In this document: positions 55,726-64,000 of the stretch, piece by piece | Layout of the letters: the number at the start of each line of letters is the position of its first letter | How positions within the stretch are numbered: the first letter of the stretch is position 1 | Assembly: GCA_947630825.1 (NCBI GenBank) | Contig: CANRJA010000001.1 | Location: forward strand, 62,001-126,000 | Source: an uncultured Clostridia bacterium | Lineage (GTDB): Bacteria > Bacillota > Clostridia > Oscillospirales > Ruminococcaceae | Direction of reading: 5' to 3' | Length of the DNA: 64,000 nucleotides | Program-made: the position numbers and the translations under genes | Notes under the pieces: model-generated | The model's database searches: none | The model's input: only the letters and a program-made list of their open reading frames with translations | What the model was told of the DNA's origin: nothing

Positions 55726-56994
55726 TCATTCTCTTATCTGACCGTCTCCGTTTATCAAAAACTTAGTTGTGGTAAGCTCTTTAAGCCCCATAGGACCTCT
55801 TGCATGAAGCTTCTGGGTCGAGATACCTATTTCTGCGCCTAAGCCGAACTCCTCGCCGTCGGTAAAGCGTGTCGAGCAGTTTACATAAACTGCGGCGGAA
55901 TCTATCTGTCTTTGGAACTCCTCTGCCGAAAACAGGCTTTCAGTCACTATGCACTCAGAGTGTCCTGTTGAATACCTGTCGATATGCTCAATAGCCTGAG
56001 CAATATCATCAACAACACGAATTGCAATAATGTAATCGAGAAACTCCTTTTTATAGTCGTCCTCAGTAACGGGTACAACGCTGCTTCCGAGAATCATCTG
56101 AGTTATGTTGCAGCCTCTTATCTCGACATTTTTCTCATCAAGACGTCTTTTCAAAACAGGGAGAAATTCCTCTGCTATATCTCTGTGAACAAGACAAGTC
56201 TCAACTGCGTTGCAAACGCTCGGGCGTGAACATTTTCCGTTGTAGACAATATCGGCAGCCATTCTCAAATCAGCCGAATTATCGACATAAACGTGGCAGT
56301 TTCCCACTCCTGTCTGAATTACCGGAACGGTTGCATTCTCGACAACGGCGTTTATCAGACCGCCGCCGCCTCTGGGAACTAAAACGTCGATATACTCATT
56401 TAGCTTCATCATTTGCATAACTACCTCACGGGAGGTATCTGTGACCAACTGGATAATATCCTCGTCAAGCCCTGCTTTACCAATAGCCTCTCGCATTATT
56501 TCAGCGAGTACCCTGTTTGAGTTTACAGCTTCTTTTCCGCCTCTAAGAATAACAGCGTTTCCGCTTTTAAGGCAAAGCGCAGCGGCGTCTACCGTAACAT
56601 TCGGGCGAGACTCATATATTATTCCGACAACGCCCAAAGGTACGCTGATTTTCTGTATTTTCATTCCGTTAGGACGGACAGAGCCGCTTTGTATAACTCC
56701 TACAGGGTCCTCCAAATTGGTTAGGTTCACACAAGCCTTTGCGATATTGCGAACCCTTGTCTCATTAAGCGTTAATCTGTCTATCATAGCGTTTGACATT
56801 CCGTTTTCGCGCGCTCTTTGAATATCGACAGCATTTTCTTCAAGTATTCTTTCTACTGACGACTCCAAAGCGTACGAAATTTCAAGCAAAGCGTTGTTCT
56901 TCTGCCCTGTGGTCGCAACAGATATGCTTTTCTTAGCCGCTTTAGCCCTCTTGCCGAGCTTTTCTATATAGCTTTCAAAATTAATAAAGTCCAT
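55726..56994 (-). CDS. proA: Glutamate-5-semialdehyde dehydrogenase (gamma-glutamyl phosphate reductase)
   Basis: It performs the second step of proline synthesis, NADPH reduction of glutamyl-5-phosphate. The 422-residue protein belongs to the aldehyde dehydrogenase superfamily. It contains VPLGVVGIIYESRPNVTVDAAALCLKSGNAVILRGGKEA, the catalytic Cys in SRPSVCNAVETCLVH and the C-terminal ARGPMGLKELTTTKF. Length is normal. It follows proB by 43 bases in the same operon. Confidence 0.97.
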   Translation of the reverse strand: MDFINFESYIEKLGKRAKAAKKSISVATTGQKNNALLEISYALESSVERILEENAVDIQRARENGMSNAMIDRLTLNETRVRNIAKACVNLTNLEDPVGVIQSGSVRPNGMKIQKISVPLGVVGIIYESRPNVTVDAAALCLKSGNAVILRGGKEAVNSNRVLAEIMREAIGKAGLDEDIIQLVTDTSREVVMQMMKLNEYIDVLVPRGGGGLINAVVENATVPVIQTGVGNCHVYVDNSADLRMAADIVYNGKCSRPSVCNAVETCLVHRDIAEEFLPVLKRRLDEKNVEIRGCNITQMILGSSVVPVTEDDYKKEFLDYIIAIRVVDDIAQAIEHIDRYSTGHSECIVTESLFSAEEFQRQIDSAAVYVNCSTRFTDGEEFGLGAEIGISTQKLHARGPMGLKELTTTKFLINGDGQIRE

Positions 56995-57037
56995 TTTTAT
57001 ACCCTCTTATAAAAGTTTTTTAAATAACCGACTAGCA

Positions 57038-57829
57038 TTAATCGTTGGAAACAAACCTTGTTCCTATCTGTTTACCCTGAAACAAATCGTATAATTTCTC
57101 AGGTGTTCTGCCATTCATAATGACCGTGTCAATACCTGCCTGAGACGCTATCTCTGCCGCTTTGATTTTAGTAGCCATTCCGCCTGTTCCCAGCTTTGAG
57201 CCTGCGCCTTTCGCGACAGCTTTTATATTATTATCAATGTCTCTGACAACAGAAATAAGCCTTGCGCCTTCATTTTTCTTAGGGTCGTCGTCAAACAGAC
57301 CGTCGATATCGGAAAGTATGACCAAAGCGTCTGCCTTTGCAACGGCTGCTATCGTTGCCGCGAGAGAATCGTTTTCTCCCATTTCAAGCTCCAGCTCATC
57401 TATTGCCACCGTATCGTTCTCATTAACTATCGGTATAACCCCTTGCTCAAGAAGTTTGTTTACTGCATTTTCAACATTGGCTTTTCTCTCGTCAAGAAGA
57501 ATATACTTTGTAAGCAGAAGCTGCGCTACCACAATATTATACTCACCGAACATCTTGTCATACATATACATAAGCTCGCACTGCCCTACAGCGGCAAGCG
57601 CCTGCTTAGACGGTGTGTCAGTGGGCTTTTTCACAAGCCCCAGCTTGCCCATTCCAAGACCCATTGCTCCGCTTGATACTAAAATTATCTCCCTGCCTGA
57701 ATTTGATAAGTCGGCAAGTATTTTAACAAGCTTCTCCACCCGTCTTATATTCAGCTTTCCCGTTTTGTGCGCAAGAGTAGAAGTTCCTACCTTTACAACT
57801 ATTCTTTTATTGTCTTTAAAATCTTTCAT
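57038..57829 (-). CDS. proB: Glutamate 5-kinase, short form without PUA domain
   Basis: It phosphorylates glutamate, the first and usually proline-inhibited step of proline synthesis. The 263-residue protein has the amino acid kinase fold: RIVVKVGTSTLAHKTGKLN, ILVSSGAMGLGMGKLG, NENDTVAIDELELEMGENDSLAA and SDIDGLFDDDPKKN, ending in GTGGMATKIKAAEIA. The roughly 100-residue C-terminal PUA domain of E. coli ProB is absent. The reading frame ends cleanly, so this looks like the natural short form. Confidence 0.95.
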   Translation of the reverse strand: MKDFKDNKRIVVKVGTSTLAHKTGKLNIRRVEKLVKILADLSNSGREIILVSSGAMGLGMGKLGLVKKPTDTPSKQALAAVGQCELMYMYDKMFGEYNIVVAQLLLTKYILLDERKANVENAVNKLLEQGVIPIVNENDTVAIDELELEMGENDSLAATIAAVAKADALVILSDIDGLFDDDPKKNEGARLISVVRDIDNNIKAVAKGAGSKLGTGGMATKIKAAEIASQAGIDTVIMNGRTPEKLYDLFQGKQIGTRFVSND

Positions 57830-57858
57830 TTTTCTATCCTTAATTATGTAATATAAAC

Positions 57859-58836
57859 CTAATTCACCTTATTTATCGGTGTTCCGTCAATAAAAGCCTT
57901 GAGATTTTTAGCCACAACGTCTAAAAGACGTTCTCTTGTCTGCTTAGGCGCCCACGCAATATGCGGAGTGATAGTTATGTTTTTTGCACCTCTCAATGGA
58001 CAGTCCTCCCTCATTGGCTCGTCAGTTATAACGTCAACGCTTGCGTGCGCTATAACGCCATTATTAAGAGCGTCCGCCAGATCCTGCTCGTTTATAACTC
58101 CGCCCCTTGAGGTGTTTATAAGCAGAGCCGATTTCTTCATAAGCCTTAGCGTATCTTTATTTATAAGCTCTTTTGTATCCTCTGTCAGCGGACAGTGAAG
58201 CGTTACAATGTCCGATTCTTTGAGAAGCTCCTTAAAAGTGCAGACTTTCATCTCATCGCCTAAATTGTTTTCTCTCATAAAGGTTTCCGCCTTTGACGGT
58301 GTTCTGGTATACACCAAGACCTTCATACCGAAGGCTATACTTAGCTTTGCCACCTGCTTACCTATATCTCCGAAGCCTATAATGCCTATTTTCATATCCT
58401 TTATCTCAAAGATGGGCAGATAGAAGTATGAAAACAGCTTATAGTTTACCCAGTCGCCGTTTTGAACGGTTTTAGAATACTCCGAAACGCGGTTGAAGTA
58501 ATCGAGAATAAACGCGAAGGTATGCTGTGCGACCGAGTGAGTTGAATAGGACGGTACATTGCATACGACCGCGCCGTGCTGAGTTGCCGCATCTATGTCA
58601 ACATTATTGTAGCCTGTAGCAAAAAGACCTACATATTTTAAATTCTTACACGCCTCAAAGACCTCTTTGGTTATCCTGCATTTATTGCAGATAACGGCGT
58701 CGCTGTCGCCTATTCTTTCAGCTACCTCGTTCGGCAGCGTCGAGCCGTAAACGGTGGTATCTGCCAGAGATGTAATGCCGTCAAGAGATACGTCGTTTTT
58801 AGAAACCGTTTCAGAATCAAGTATACATAATTTCAT
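57859..58836 (-). CDS. D-2-hydroxyacid dehydrogenase, NAD-dependent
   Basis: The 325-residue protein starts at ATG 58836, eight bases after AGGAG. The NAD-binding motif is GIIGFGDIGKQVA near residue 150. Catalytic residues are Arg in LINTSRGGVINE, Glu in DVITDEPM and His in ITPHIAWAP. It resembles glycerate dehydrogenase/hydroxypyruvate reductase, but the substrate is uncertain. It precedes proB by 29 bases in the same direction, so it is likely co-transcribed with the proline genes. Confidence 0.9.
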   Translation of the reverse strand: MKLCILDSETVSKNDVSLDGITSLADTTVYGSTLPNEVAERIGDSDAVICNKCRITKEVFEACKNLKYVGLFATGYNNVDIDAATQHGAVVCNVPSYSTHSVAQHTFAFILDYFNRVSEYSKTVQNGDWVNYKLFSYFYLPIFEIKDMKIGIIGFGDIGKQVAKLSIAFGMKVLVYTRTPSKAETFMRENNLGDEMKVCTFKELLKESDIVTLHCPLTEDTKELINKDTLRLMKKSALLINTSRGGVINEQDLADALNNGVIAHASVDVITDEPMREDCPLRGAKNITITPHIAWAPKQTRERLLDVVAKNLKAFIDGTPINKVN

Positions 58837-58862
58837 CAAATGTGCTCCTAATTAAATAACAG

Positions 58863-59288
58863 CTAGTTTTGACTGTCATCTAAATCGTTTAATTCGCTGT
58901 CGAAAGCCTTATCCAGAATATCTCTATCAGATATTTCTTCTCTTTTTTCACGCTCTTTCTGCTGACTTTCCAAAAGCTTTTCCTGTTCTTTTTTATCATG
59001 CAATTTCTTTTTCTTTTTTACATATGCGACTGCGATATCAATTATACATCCTGCTACCAATGCTAATTCTATTATTTCAAGAGCTAATATAGCCGTTCTG
59101 TTTTGAAAGGTAAAATGAGTTATAAGAGTAGCGTCTATAGCCAGCGTGGCAAGAAGATAACAAATTCTTTGTTTTCTAAAAAACTGAATAAGCAATATTA
59201 TTGTTGCAAAAACACTGAACACCAGATGGATCTCAAAAGGCAGAGGGGTATATACATTTTGCAAGCCGACATTTTCTGAAAAAAACAT
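58863..59288 (-). CDS. Hypothetical membrane protein
   Basis: The family is not recognised. The 141-residue protein has three or four hydrophobic segments (about 18-36, 43-60 and 66-88), then KKKKKLHDKKEQEKLLESQQ and a highly charged, coiled-coil-like tail rich in Asp and Glu. It lies 26 bases upstream of the dehydrogenase gene in the same direction and may be the first gene of that operon. Confidence 0.65.
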   Translation of the reverse strand: MFFSENVGLQNVYTPLPFEIHLVFSVFATIILLIQFFRKQRICYLLATLAIDATLITHFTFQNRTAILALEIIELALVAGCIIDIAVAYVKKKKKLHDKKEQEKLLESQQKEREKREEISDRDILDKAFDSELNDLDDSQN

Positions 59289-59404
59289 TATTATAATTCT
59301 CCTGTTCTTTATCCTCGTATTTTATAAAGGTAAATTATACTATATAATATTTTAATTATACTCTATTTAACCTTGAAAGGCAAGAGCAATTAGAAGCTTT
59401 TTTA

Positions 59405-59500
59405 TTTAAAATAAAATAGAAACACCGCCACGCTTCCAATGTTGCGGTGTTTCTAAACACTATTCTTGGGAGTAAACATATAATTTTATTTTGTCAAGCA
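59405..59500 (-). ncRNA. Deleted relic of the type I antitoxin RNA
   Basis: Read on the minus strand, it begins GCTTGACAAAATAAAA like the antitoxin promoter at 37720. It then jumps to CTCCC (59472-59468) and on to a GAAACACCGC/GCGGTGTTTC terminator (59453-59444 and 59428-59419). The right part aligns with the 37797-37859 copy in order and spacing. The -10 box and the 5' stem-loop are missing. No toxin reading frame remains beside it. A working RNA is unlikely but the terminator may still act. Confidence 0.55.
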
Positions 59501-59618
59501 TTTATAAGCAAGATATTAATAGTATAATTTTCACCGTCCTGAAAATACTAACATATATGACTAAATTCTGATTAATGATCTGAATTTGCTTTATCAATAT
59601 AATAAAGGGTGATAATAT

Positions 59619-60332
59619 ATGTTAGTTATAAAAGTAATAGGTGCGTCTCTGCTCTCTATAATAATAATGTTTCTTATCTCAAAGCTTTTGGGTAATAAGC
59701 AAATATCCGAGCTAAATATGTTCGATTACATCAACGGAATAACCATAGGCTCTATTGCCGCCGAGCTTTCTGTTTCCCGACAAGCCGATGAGATAATTAC
59801 CGCAATTATCGCAATGATAATTTACGGTCTTGTGGTTTTTCTGTTTTCTGTTCTCACAATAAAATCTATAAAATGCCGACGATTTTTCTCCGGCAGAACC
59901 TTGCTTTTGATAGAAAACGGAAAAATCTACAGTAAAAACCTGATTAAGGCTAAGCTCGACATAAACGACCTTCTTACAAAGGCAAGAACAAACGGATATT
60001 TCGACATTTCACAAATAAACTACGCTATTATGGAAAACAACGGTGAGATAAGTTTCTTCCCTTGCTCTGAATACCGACCCGTAACAGCAGGCGATTTGAA
60101 GCTTGAGCCTATGCCTAAGCCCGAATACCTTAACATCAATGTTATTATAGACGGCAAAGTTATGCGTCAGAATCTCAAATACTGCGGTGTCGACGAAACG
60201 TGGCTCAACAAAGAGCTTTCAGCAAGAGGAAAGAAAGTCAAGGACATTTTCTTAGCCACATTAGACCAAAACAACACTCTGCATTTATATGAATACCAAA
60301 ACGAGAAGAATCTTAAAAATATCTTTGACTAG
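59619..60332 (+). CDS. DUF421 domain membrane protein (YetF/YrbG-like)
   Basis: The 237-residue protein has three N-terminal membrane helices (about 3-20, 30-50 and 60-80) with the family segment LLGNKQISELNMFDYINGITIGSIAAEL. A cytoplasmic domain follows with GRTLLLIENGKIYSKNLIKAKLDINDLLTKARTNGYFDISQI. The family is linked to envelope functions and to spore-related YetF-type proteins in Bacilli, with no defined activity. It stands alone on the plus strand. Confidence 0.85.
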   Translation: MLVIKVIGASLLSIIIMFLISKLLGNKQISELNMFDYINGITIGSIAAELSVSRQADEIITAIIAMIIYGLVVFLFSVLTIKSIKCRRFFSGRTLLLIENGKIYSKNLIKAKLDINDLLTKARTNGYFDISQINYAIMENNGEISFFPCSEYRPVTAGDLKLEPMPKPEYLNINVIIDGKVMRQNLKYCGVDETWLNKELSARGKKVKDIFLATLDQNNTLHLYEYQNEKNLKNIFD

Positions 60333-60341
60333 TTTGGTTTT

Positions 60342-60935
60342 TTATTCTTCAATGTAATTTAAAAATTCAATCATTTCTCTGTAGAGTCTCGAAACAGGAA
60401 GCCCAACTACATTGTAAAAGTCACCCGAGATTTCTTTTACAAACACAGAGCCAAGACCCTGAATTCCATATCCTCCTGCTTTGTCATACGGCTCTCCCGA
60501 CTGAACATACTCGTCTATCTCGTCGTCGTCAAGCTCGTAGAAGGTAACGTCTGTAGAAACAGAAAACGACATAGCCTTATCTCCGCAGATAATGCAGACC
60601 CCAGTTATAACTTTGTGGGTTTTGTTCGATAAAAGAGAAAGCATATTCTTTGCCTGAGCTTCGTCTTTGGGTTTTCCTAAAACTCTCTCTCCCAGAACAA
60701 CCGACGTATCACAGCCTATAACTATCGCGTCAGGGTAAGATTTAGCAATGTCCTTTGCCTTTTGAGTTGCAAGAAACTCAGGCATCTCATAAGGCGACAA
60801 CATTTTATAATCGTCCTCATCAACGCCAGACGGCACTACCTCATAATCGCTGAACAGGTGTTTTATCAGCGTTTTTCTCCTCGGCGACGCCGAAGCCAAA
60901 ATCACCTTTTTATCTGTTTGTATAATCATAATCAA
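60342..60935 (-). CDS. maf: Maf family nucleotide pyrophosphatase
   Basis: Maf proteins hydrolyse non-canonical or dTTP/UTP-type nucleotides. The 197-residue protein has the family start VILASASPRRKTLIKHLF, the VIGCDTSVVLGERVLGKPKD region with the catalytic Asp, and EPYDKAGGYGIQGLGSVFVKEISGDFYNVVGLP. All conserved residues are present. It is 40 bases downstream of the PAS-type gene on the same strand. Confidence 0.93.
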   Translation of the reverse strand: MIMIIQTDKKVILASASPRRKTLIKHLFSDYEVVPSGVDEDDYKMLSPYEMPEFLATQKAKDIAKSYPDAIVIGCDTSVVLGERVLGKPKDEAQAKNMLSLLSNKTHKVITGVCIICGDKAMSFSVSTDVTFYELDDDEIDEYVQSGEPYDKAGGYGIQGLGSVFVKEISGDFYNVVGLPVSRLYREMIEFLNYIEE

Positions 60936-60975
60936 TCGCTAGTTAGAAGCACCCTCCTTTGCGGATTTTTTAATA

Positions 60976-62349
60976 CTAGATTTTATAATTATCGCTTTTT
61001 CTTTTTTCGTTTGATATATCCAAAGCATAGTGAAGCATCATCAGCTCATTATCAGACTCGGTTTTAAACAGCATAGTATAACACTCAAGCCAGATTATCT
61101 TACCCGTTGTCGATATCGTTTTATACTCGCCCTTATAAAAACGACTGCCGTTTTTATAGGCTTCTTTCAATATCTCCAGATTGAATGCGCTTGTATCTAT
61201 CTCTGAGTTTTCTACCTTTATTACATATCTGTCCAGCCATCTTTTTGAAAATTCAGAAAGATGGCACGGAGCAGTCAATCCGACTGTTTTTAAAAGACTA
61301 TTTCCGTTTTTGTCAGCAAAATCGTCTTTAATCAAATCTTTATCAACGCTTGCAGAAATCCAAAAATAGGCGTTTTTCTTAAAAATACTTTTAAATTGCT
61401 CCGCATTTTTAAGTCTTTCATTTGCCTTTATTACAGAAGCTTCCAGATTGCTACTCTTTTTTATTCTCTCCGATTCGCTCTTATTTATATTTTTGCAAAA
61501 TAGTGTAAGTATTATTTCTTTATTCTCGTTTCTTGTTATAACCCCTGTCAAGACATACCATTCGTAATCTGAATCTGGGCTTTTCCTTATTCTCAATTTA
61601 ATATCAATGTTCTTTACACCCTTTTCGGCAAGACCTGTTATATTTGAAATACTGATAAAGTTCAAAAACCTTTGAACGTCTTCATAATAAACCGAATTTT
61701 GCGAAAGATTCTTTACATATTTCTTTAAATTTGCATCTATACCTTTTCTTCTGAGATTATTGTCTGAAAAATCATACTCACAGCACTCATAATTTGTATA
61801 ATTTATTTCTAAAACCCTATCGCATAAGTTGTTTACGGTGTTAATAAAGCCTTTTAATATTTCACGCTCAGATTTCTGGGTTGCTTGCATAAGCCTTGAC
61901 TGCGCATTATATTTTACTTCAAAATTCTTATCATAAGTAATATCTTTAAGAGTACATATTTCCTTAATTGAGCTTTCGTCGCGATAATAAAGAATACCGC
62001 ACTCTTTCCACAAAACAGAGTTATTTCCGCCGGTGCGGAATTGAAGATGTTCTTCATTATCACCGCCTTTGCTAAGTCTTGTCTTTTTAATTCTCTCAGG
62101 GTTGAGAAAATTTGTTAGCTTTTCAACATCTGCGCTATCCGCCATTCCCGTAATTATAAGTCTGCACAGCCTTGAATACGACATCTTATCGCCTGCAAAC
62201 TCGTTATATAAAAAAGTACCCTTTTTAATGAATACTTGGTACGCCAGATTATTATCAACATCTATCTCGAAGGCAGCGTCAAAAGCGGTTTCAATACATT
62301 TTTCAAGCCTATAAATTCTATTTTCATTTGAAAAAGTATTGATATCCAT
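60976..62349 (-). CDS. Multi-PAS-like sensory protein without recognised output domain
   Basis: The 457-residue soluble protein contains three repeated PAS/PAC-like endings. They are LWKECGILYYRDESSIKEICTLKDIT (about 112-137), YEWYVLTGVITRNENKEIILTLFCKNIN (about 262-289) and IWLECYTMLFKTESDNELMMLHYALDI (about 420-446). No GGDEF, EAL, kinase or HTH motif follows. It may be a partner protein or a degenerate signalling protein. It is upstream of maf on the same strand. Family assignment is from the repeat pattern only. Confidence 0.6.
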   Translation of the reverse strand: MDINTFSNENRIYRLEKCIETAFDAAFEIDVDNNLAYQVFIKKGTFLYNEFAGDKMSYSRLCRLIITGMADSADVEKLTNFLNPERIKKTRLSKGGDNEEHLQFRTGGNNSVLWKECGILYYRDESSIKEICTLKDITYDKNFEVKYNAQSRLMQATQKSEREILKGFINTVNNLCDRVLEINYTNYECCEYDFSDNNLRRKGIDANLKKYVKNLSQNSVYYEDVQRFLNFISISNITGLAEKGVKNIDIKLRIRKSPDSDYEWYVLTGVITRNENKEIILTLFCKNINKSESERIKKSSNLEASVIKANERLKNAEQFKSIFKKNAYFWISASVDKDLIKDDFADKNGNSLLKTVGLTAPCHLSEFSKRWLDRYVIKVENSEIDTSAFNLEILKEAYKNGSRFYKGEYKTISTTGKIIWLECYTMLFKTESDNELMMLHYALDISNEKRKSDNYKI

Positions 62350-62501
62350 ACTGCTTTCTCCCTTTTTATATATTTTATAATCGGCTGTTACTTTGTAATA
62401 ATTTTACCACAAAAAATAAAATATAGCAAGTTTGAGATTAGAGGCAAGAAGTGAGAAGCAAGAAGCATAATTCAAAAACTTACCTTTTTTTCAAAGTTAT
62501 C

Positions 62502-62530
62502 TTGACATCTTAGGATTAATAGGTTAATAT
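62502..62530 (+). promoter_or_regulatory. Promoter of the CBS-domain gene
   Basis: TTGACA (62502-62507) and TAATAT (62525-62530) have a 17-base spacer; the -10 matches four of six consensus bases. It lies 45 bases before the start codon. Confidence 0.65.
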
Positions 62531-62574
62531 GTATTTGAAAAATTAAAACTAACTCGAAAGGAAATGAAAACTAA

Positions 62575-63426
62575 ATGGATGACTCAGCCGGGCAAACAGG
62601 AGGATTATTTTCAAAGATATTCGGTAAGAGGAAGAACGGTTCTCTGACCGAGGATGAAATTATGGAGATATTAAACGGCGAAGACGCAGACGATATTGAC
62701 GACAGTCAAAAGGAAATGATAAGCAATATATTCGAGTTTGACGATATAGAAGTCAGAGACGTTATGACCCACAGAACGGACATATCGGCAGTTGAACTAA
62801 ACAGCGATTTAAGAGACGCTGTATCTCTTATAATTGAAAAGGGTTTTTCCCGTATTCCTGTTTATGAGGAGACTATAGACAATATTTGCGGAGTTGTTTA
62901 TGCAAAGGACCTGCTTACGCTTATATTTGATGAAAATCCCGAAAAGCACAGTATCTCAGAATTTTTAAGGGAGATAAAGTATATACCCGAAACCAATCAT
63001 TGCTTTGAGCTGTTTGAAATTTTCACTTCACAAAAGGTACAGATAGCCGTAGCCGTTGACGAGTACGGCGGAACGGCAGGTCTTGTGACTATGGAGGATC
63101 TGCTTGAGGCTATTGTTGGAAATATTCAGGACGAGTATGACAACGAGCTTGAAGAGATACAGAAGGTGTCGCAAAACGTCTACGAGATTTTGGGCACAGC
63201 CGATACCGAGGACGTTGCCGATGAGCTTGGTATAGAGCTTCCTGAGGATAACGACTGCGATACCATAGGCGGATTTGTAATAAGTCTTTTGGGAAGAATA
63301 CCAAATGAAAATGAAAAACCGACCGTAGAGTATGACGGAGTTAAGTTTACCGTGATTTCAGTAGACGATAAACGAATCAAGAAATTAAAAGCAGAAAATA
63401 GCGAACAAAAAGAAAAAGACGCTTAG
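62575..63426 (+). CDS. CorC/HlyC-like CBS-domain protein
   Basis: The 283-residue protein lacks the DUF21 membrane domain. A CBS pair spans about residues 62-185 (EVRDVMTHRTDISAVELNSD, then FTSQKVQIAVAVDEYGGTAGLVTMEDLLEAIVG). The CorC_HlyC transporter-associated domain follows at about 200-270 (NVYEILGTADTEDVADELGIELPE). Soluble proteins of this type bind adenine nucleotides and are linked to magnesium/cobalt homeostasis. The partner membrane protein is not in the window. Confidence 0.9.
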   Translation: MDDSAGQTGGLFSKIFGKRKNGSLTEDEIMEILNGEDADDIDDSQKEMISNIFEFDDIEVRDVMTHRTDISAVELNSDLRDAVSLIIEKGFSRIPVYEETIDNICGVVYAKDLLTLIFDENPEKHSISEFLREIKYIPETNHCFELFEIFTSQKVQIAVAVDEYGGTAGLVTMEDLLEAIVGNIQDEYDNELEEIQKVSQNVYEILGTADTEDVADELGIELPEDNDCDTIGGFVISLLGRIPNENEKPTVEYDGVKFTVISVDDKRIKKLKAENSEQKEKDA

Positions 63427-63450
63427 ACTTGTAAGTCAGGCGTCTTTATT
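63415..63450. terminator. Bidirectional terminator between convergent genes
   Basis: AAAGACGC (63415-63422) pairs with GCGTCTTT (63440-63447), and GACTT with AAGTC inside. T-rich sequence follows on the plus strand and a run of A residues precedes it. It overlaps the stop of the CBS-domain gene and lies just after the tsaD stop. Confidence 0.8.
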
Positions 63451-63452
63451 TA

Positions 63453-64000
63453 TTAATGAATCTCCGTTATCGGCATTGTTGCAGCAGCGTTAAGACTTTC
63501 ATCAGCTCGTTTCCCAGCTAAGAAGTCAAAATACCCCTGACTTGCTATCATAGCCCCGTTATCGCCGCAGTATTTAAGCTCCGGACAGAAAAACTCAAAC
63601 CCGTTCTTTTTACATTCGCTCGACAGCAGACTTCTTACACCCGAATTTGCCGAAACTCCTCCTGAAACGGCAATGGTTTTATAGCCAAAATCAGATGCCG
63701 CCTTTATTGTCTTTGAAACTAAGATCTCTGAAATGGTTTTTTGAAAAGACGCACAAAGGTCGTCACAGTTTACCGTCTCTCCCTTTTGAGAGGCATTGTG
63801 AACAAGGTTGATAACGGAGGTTTTTAACCCCGAAAATGAAAAGTCATACTCACTTCCCGCAATATGAGGGTGAGGGAGAATGTAAGCGTCTGGATTGCCC
63901 CTTTTTGACGCTTCATCAACGCTTTTGCCGCCGGGATACGGATATCCTATCGTTCTTGCGACCTTGTCAAAGCATTCCCCTGCGGCGTCGTCCCGAGTGC
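63453..64000 (-). CDS. tsaD: tRNA N6-adenosine threonylcarbamoyltransferase, C-terminal part (partial)
   Basis: TsaD completes t6A37 in ANN-reading tRNAs. About 182 C-terminal codons are present; the 5' end lies beyond the window. Visible segments are TRDDAAGECFDKVARTIGYP, PYPGGKSVDEASKRGNP, DFSFSGLKTSVINLV, the nucleotide-binding VSGGVSANSGVR, and CGDNGAMIASQGY with the conserved Asp. The stop is at 63455-63453. Confidence 0.95.
   Translation of the reverse strand, partial: TRDDAAGECFDKVARTIGYPYPGGKSVDEASKRGNPDAYILPHPHIAGSEYDFSFSGLKTSVINLVHNASQKGETVNCDDLCASFQKTISEILVSKTIKAASDFGYKTIAVSGGVSANSGVRSLLSSECKKNGFEFFCPELKYCGDNGAMIASQGYFDFLAGKRADESLNAAATMPITEIH

Overview
The window reads as a chromosomal segment of a low-GC anaerobic Firmicute of class Clostridia, most likely a Ruminococcus-like (Oscillospiraceae-type) gut bacterium. 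This rests on the clostridial S10-spc-alpha order with a KOW protein between map and infA, a YlxR/L7Ae pair between nusA and infB, a leucine T-box, a yeast-type LeuA, Thr-rich extracytoplasmic linkers, strong AGGAGG ribosome-binding sites and frequent TTGACA/TATAAT promoters. The species is an inference; no database was searched.

Layout. 1-12.3 kb is the 3' part of the S10 operon followed by spc and alpha (rplV end, rpsC to rplO, secY, adk, map, KOW gene, infA, rpmJ, rpsM, rpsK, rpsD, rpoA, rplQ), closed by a terminator. 12.4-16.4 kb holds a Na/Pi-type transporter and a purine salvage pair (nucleoside phosphorylase plus MTA/SAH-deaminase-like amidohydrolase). 16.5-26.2 kb is a translation/RNA operon: rimP, nusA, rnpM, L7Ae-like gene, infB, rbfA, nrnA, truB, ribF, gltX. 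26.3-31.3 kb is a Gld-type ABC exporter locus with a DUF4340 protein. 31.4-36.9 kb has a small conserved gene, a degenerate MBOAT/DHHW-like pair, yhcC, rimM, trmD and HPr.

37-49.4 kb is mixed: a DUF5662 gene, a compact type I toxin-antitoxin locus, a VanY peptidase, T-box-controlled leuA, metG, tRNA-Arg(CCG) followed by short repeats, a CmpB-type membrane protein, an XRE-cupin operon, the ftsE-ftsX-M23 peptidase division module and a PucR-type regulator. 49.7-51 kb is the L10 leader with rplJ-rplL. 51-53.7 kb carries two tandem sulfotransferase-like paralogues. 53.8-58.9 kb is pyrG and a dehydrogenase-proB-proA operon. 59-64 kb has membrane proteins, maf, a PAS-type sensor without output, a CorC-like CBS protein and the 3' end of tsaD.

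The most interesting signals are outside the housekeeping genes. (1) Convergent promoters at 37.7 and 38.05 kb flank a 28-residue hydrophobic peptide gene, an SD-sequestering hairpin, a shared bidirectional terminator and two RNAs with similar 5' domains. This looks like an Fst/TxpA-class type I toxin-antitoxin system. (2) A deleted relic of the same antitoxin RNA lies at 59.4 kb. (3) An MBOAT protein has lost both conserved histidines and sits next to a DHHW-like stub with a Thr-rich tail instead of a catalytic domain. (4) The sulfotransferase genes were duplicated together with their terminator. (5) pyrG has a hairpin between its Shine-Dalgarno sequence and start codon.
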